The notes under the pieces are model-generated. The model was given only the letters and a program-made list of their open reading frames with translations, was not told the origin of the DNA and made no database searches. This document shows positions 22,990 through 25,756 of a stretch of DNA of 25,756 nucleotides, in pieces. Both the position numbers and the translations under genes were made by a program. The number at the start of each line of letters is the position of its first letter. Within the stretch, counting starts at the first letter, position 1. The stretch is from SABI01 sp963676605 (GTDB taxonomy: Bacteria; Spirochaetota; Spirochaetia; Sphaerochaetales; Sphaerochaetaceae). The stretch spans positions 1 through 25,756 of the forward strand of contig CAXXSP010000036.1 in assembly GCA_963676605.2 (NCBI GenBank), written 5' to 3'.

Positions 22990-23700
22990 ATGGCAAAAAT
23001 ATTTGTAGTGGAAGACAATGCAGGGCTCAGCGACGCAATCGTTTCCTACCTGTCGATCGAAGGTCACGACCCTGTTCTCTTCGACCGGCTTCAGGGAGTT
23101 GTTGATTCTGCCCTCATGGCGATGCCTGCTCTCATTATTCTTGATGTGATGCTCCCTGACGGGAACGGGTTCTCCATAGCACGTCAGCTGAAGGCAAAGG
23201 CCGATATCCCTATTCTATTCCTGACAGCACGTTCGAGTGAATCTGACCGGATCACAGGCTTCGAGCTTGGAGCTGACGATTATGTGGTGAAACCTTTCTC
23301 GATGAGGGAGCTGATGCTCCGGGTGAGGTCTATTCTTTCCAGGACAGCCCCGAGAGCGGAAGGGGAGGAAGCCGCTTCCCTCATCTTCTCCCTTGTGGAT
23401 GAAGAGGGCGTTTCTCATACCATTGAATTTGACGAGAAGGTGCACATGCTCATGCATGACGGTGAGAATGTCCGTCTTACAGCGGCCGAATGGAAGATTC
23501 TCCATCACCTTGCCCAGCACCATGAGGCACTCATCACCCGGGAGCAGATCCTCGGGCAGTGTCTCGATTATCTGGCGGAAGGCTCCGAGAGGAGTGTGAA
23601 TACTCACATGAAGAATATCAGGGCGAAACTCAATAAAGTGAACTGGGTGGAGACCGTCCGCGGTTTCGGGTACAGATTTGTCGGGAGAAAGGATTCATGA
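22990..23700 (+). CDS. Two-component response regulator, OmpR/PhoB family
   Basis: 236 residues from ATG 22990, which has AGAGG 7 nt upstream; more upstream in-frame starts lack a ribosome site. The receiver domain (1 to about 117) has the acidic pair Glu 8/Asp 9, phospho-acceptor Asp 52 (ILDVMLPD), Thr 79 and Lys 101 (VVKPFS). The C-terminal winged helix (about 135-232) carries LTAAEWKILHHLA, the recognition helix region SERSVNTHMKNIRAKL, and the wing VRGFGYRF. It binds DNA on phosphorylation by the kinase encoded next, whose ATG overlaps its TGA. Targets are unknown; the neighbouring MFS and ABC genes are candidates. Confidence 0.95.
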   Translation: MAKIFVVEDNAGLSDAIVSYLSIEGHDPVLFDRLQGVVDSALMAMPALIILDVMLPDGNGFSIARQLKAKADIPILFLTARSSESDRITGFELGADDYVVKPFSMRELMLRVRSILSRTAPRAEGEEAASLIFSLVDEEGVSHTIEFDEKVHMLMHDGENVRLTAAEWKILHHLAQHHEALITREQILGQCLDYLAEGSERSVNTHMKNIRAKLNKVNWVETVRGFGYRFVGRKDS

Positions 23701-24983
23701 CCCTGGTAAAGAAAACGTTTCTGGTATTCTCCCTCTCTTTCCTTATCCAGATCCTGCTTGTGGGCACGCTTATCACCTTCGGTTTTAATAGATCAATGGG
23801 GCAGTGGGAAAGAATCAGACAGGAGGAATCAGCCTCCATCGTGAAAGAAGTGCTCTCTCTCTCAGAGGATGAATCGGTCTTTATCGATGCTCCCTGGCCC
23901 ATCATGATATTCGATGCGAATCAGCAGATGATAGGGAGCTCTCAGGCACCCCGGGCGATGGGAAGAATGGCAGGAAGGAATGCCTTCGGTGATATGATGC
24001 CCGTGCGGAGCCAGGGAGAACTCATCGGCTATTACTCCATCAACGTTGATGAGTTCAAGGATGACATCGCAAATGAGGCACTCTTCTCATCAATGCTGAG
24101 AATCTCATTCGTCGCCTTTGCCGTATCCCTTCTGATATCACTTCTTGCCGCCTATCTGTTTTCCCGGTCTATTTCGAAACCTGCAGATATTCTCTCCTCA
24201 CATCTCAGGGATATGAGTGAAGGGAACCTGGAGCAGGAAGTAAGTGTCACAGGTGACGCCGAACTCGTCGGAGTCGGCACCTCAGTGGAAACGCTGCGTA
24301 GGCGGATGAAGCACGAACAGGGACTCAGAGCCCAGTGGGGACAGGATATCGCACACGATCTGAGAACACCCGTCGCTTCCCTGACTTCTCAGGTGGAAGG
24401 GATGGCTGATACTGTCCTGAAGCCGACACCGCAGAGGTTCGAGATGATGCTGAAGGAACTCAAGAGAATTGAATCCCTGATCGGAGATCTGGAGACTCTG
24501 ATGAAACTCGAGTCTCCGGAAATCAGGGTGGAAAAGGATACGATCTATTCGGAGGCTCTCCTTTCGGACCTGAAGGAGATGTTTACTTCCCTCGCGGTGA
24601 CAAAGAGCATGACAATCTCGGTTCACTCTGAAGTCTCCGAGTTCACAGGAGATGAGTCCCTTCTTGCAAGAGCGTTGGGGAATCTGATCATGAATGCGAT
24701 TCTCTACGGAGACGAACACACTGAAATCGGTGTACTGGTAGCAGAAGAGGGAGATGAGGTCGTTCTGAGCGTACGCAACAGAGGGCCTGTCATCTCCCCC
24801 GAAGAGAGCGAGAAGATCTTCGAACGGCTGTACCGGGGCGAGTTCGCACGGAACGCCCCCGGGACCGGACTCGGCCTGACGATAGTCAGTCAGATTGCAT
24901 CCCTCCACGAGGGGCATGTCAGCTTGACAAGTGATAAGAAAGAGGGAACGCGCTTTTCAATCTCCTTTCCTACAGGTCATTGA
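23697..24983 (+). CDS. Two-component sensor histidine kinase
   Basis: 428 residues, start overlapping the regulator stop (ATGA). One membrane helix at 7-29, an extracytoplasmic sensor of about 100 residues (30-130), a second helix at about 132-155, then HAMP (about 155-205). The dimerisation domain has the phospho-acceptor His 220 in DIAHDLRTP. The ATP-binding domain has the N-box LGNLIMNAILYG, the F-box EKIFERLYRG and the G2 box GTGLGLTIV. The G1 box reads VRNRGPVI, so the usual Asp of DxGxGI is replaced by Arg-Asn-Arg-Gly, a variation seen in some kinases. The signal sensed cannot be told; the sensor domain is small and has no recognised fold. Its stop overlaps the convergent beta-propeller gene end by 7 nt. 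Confidence 0.94.
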   Translation: MTLVKKTFLVFSLSFLIQILLVGTLITFGFNRSMGQWERIRQEESASIVKEVLSLSEDESVFIDAPWPIMIFDANQQMIGSSQAPRAMGRMAGRNAFGDMMPVRSQGELIGYYSINVDEFKDDIANEALFSSMLRISFVAFAVSLLISLLAAYLFSRSISKPADILSSHLRDMSEGNLEQEVSVTGDAELVGVGTSVETLRRRMKHEQGLRAQWGQDIAHDLRTPVASLTSQVEGMADTVLKPTPQRFEMMLKELKRIESLIGDLETLMKLESPEIRVEKDTIYSEALLSDLKEMFTSLAVTKSMTISVHSEVSEFTGDESLLARALGNLIMNAILYGDEHTEIGVLVAEEGDEVVLSVRNRGPVISPEESEKIFERLYRGEFARNAPGTGLGLTIVSQIASLHEGHVSLTSDKKEGTRFSISFPTGH

Positions 24984-25756
24984 GTCTGTAGAGTCCTCAG
25001 TGAGGAAGAACCGGTCATCACCAGATAGTTCCCCTGCGTCGATACCGATGCTGCCACCGGTGTGAGAACCGGCAGTGAGGTCGAGCCGCCTGAGAGGATC
25101 GGGGACTCCGGATATGATATCGAACGGTGAGATACACATAGCAGAATCTTCCTCAATGACCCAACCGTGTGCGAAGGCTGAATCGTAGACAACCTCCTGT
25201 GTATCTGCCAGGGAGGAACCGATCTGCTGTTCATGCACATACGAGAGTGAAGATCCGTTATAGGTGTACAGATGCCACCCGTCAGTGGTGAGCAGATGAA
25301 GACGGTCACTCACGATATACCCTTTCCTGACAGTTCCCCGGGCACTCTCAAGCAGATTATTGCTGCCGAAGGTGATCGACGGAGTTCCTTCATGATTATA
25401 AGCGATCATGTAGGTATGGAAGGTATTGTTCGATGGTGATGACAGGAACAGGGTGTCGTACGAATGAGAGATGGAGAGGAACTCTCCCTCTGCGATCGGC
25501 TGGAAAAACTGTCCGAGCGCAGATGATCTGACGAGAGAAAAATTCCCGTTCTCATAGCTGAGAACATGGATCTGAGTCGTATCCCGGTCGAGGATGAATA
25601 GGTGGTTGGTGATAGGATCGATCACGATATTCGTAAGATGTTCTCCCCACACCTGATCGTCGGGACCGGCGGGCGTCTATCTTCGACAGAGTACCGGTTG
25701 TCTTATCATAGCTTGTAGGCGACGATAAGACCGGTATCGGAATTTACGGTGAAGGA
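24977..25756 (-). pseudogene. Beta-propeller-like (YncE/lactonase-type) protein, frameshifted, 5' end outside window
   Basis: The coding sequence enters from the right edge in the frame reading SFTVNSDTGLIVAY and moves to YDKTTGTLSKIDA after the AA at 25713-25714. After the CCC at 25671-25673 it moves again to AGPDDQVWGEHLTNIVIDP, and this frame stays open to 24957. Deleting one base from each run gives an uninterrupted chain. A third shift near 25069-25072 would lead into PVAASVSTQGNYLVMTGSS and a stop at 24977, next to the kinase stop; that ending looks more like a propeller blade than the frame ending at 24957. Repeated strand units (HLFILDRDTTQIHVLSYENG, LHLLTTDGWHLYTY) suggest a WD/YncE-like propeller. 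No signal peptide or active site is visible in this part. Each shift is one extra base in a short run, so sequence error is as likely as decay. Confidence 0.6.

Overview
The window is compact bacterial DNA of roughly 50% G+C. It carries nearly back-to-back genes, no rRNA, tRNA, insertion sequence, phage or CRISPR signature, and almost no non-coding space. The gene content (EpmA-like EF-P lysine ligase, MnmE-MnmG-RsmG, UppP, a FtsK with a basic linker, a DEAD-box helicase with a Lys/Ser-rich tail, a DUF1576 membrane protein and a YtrA-type GntR/ABC operon) fits an anaerobic spirochaete, perhaps Sphaerochaetaceae. That assignment is inference from gene families and not from any marker gene.

Layout. 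(1) 1-718, minus: the N-terminal 239 codons of an epmA-like gene, divergent from mnmE across 84 bp that hold two back-to-back near-consensus promoters. Both promoters sit so close to the start codons that both mRNAs should be leaderless. (2) 803-17631, plus: a long co-directional run of mnmE, mnmG, rsmG, uppP, ftsK, a frameshifted class IV aminotransferase, a DEAD-box RNA helicase, an ABC half-exporter, plsC, a fused double-ATPase ecfA, ecfT, an ECF S component and guaA, closed by a hairpin terminator. (3) 17713-19369, minus: a DUF1576 membrane protein followed by an overlapping 127-residue unknown protein, with their own sigma70-type promoter and an inverted repeat that could hide the DUF1576 ribosome site in read-through transcripts. 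(4) 19457-21534, minus: an ABC ATPase, an ABC-2-like permease, a YtrA-type GntR regulator and a previously uncalled 38-residue membrane peptide. All are translationally coupled and sit behind a TTGACA promoter whose -10 lies inside a YtrA-like inverted repeat. (5) 21660-24983, plus: an MFS transporter, then an OmpR-family response regulator and sensor kinase. (6) 24977-25756, minus: a beta-propeller-like protein that runs off the window and is broken by apparent single-base insertions.

How it fits together. The left half is housekeeping: tRNA wobble-U modification (MnmE/MnmG), 16S methylation (RsmG), undecaprenyl phosphate recycling, chromosome translocation, RNA remodelling, phospholipid acylation, vitamin uptake and GMP synthesis. 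The right half is an accessory envelope/transport and sensing region with two regulatory systems side by side (YtrA-like repressor; two-component pair). The most notable observations are the leaderless divergent promoter pair, the inverted repeat around the DUF1576 promoter and ribosome site, the 38-residue coupled membrane peptide, the asymmetric fused EcfA, the 127-residue DUF1576 partner with a faint GHKL-ATPase look, and two loci with frameshifts at short repeats that may be real decay or sequence errors.
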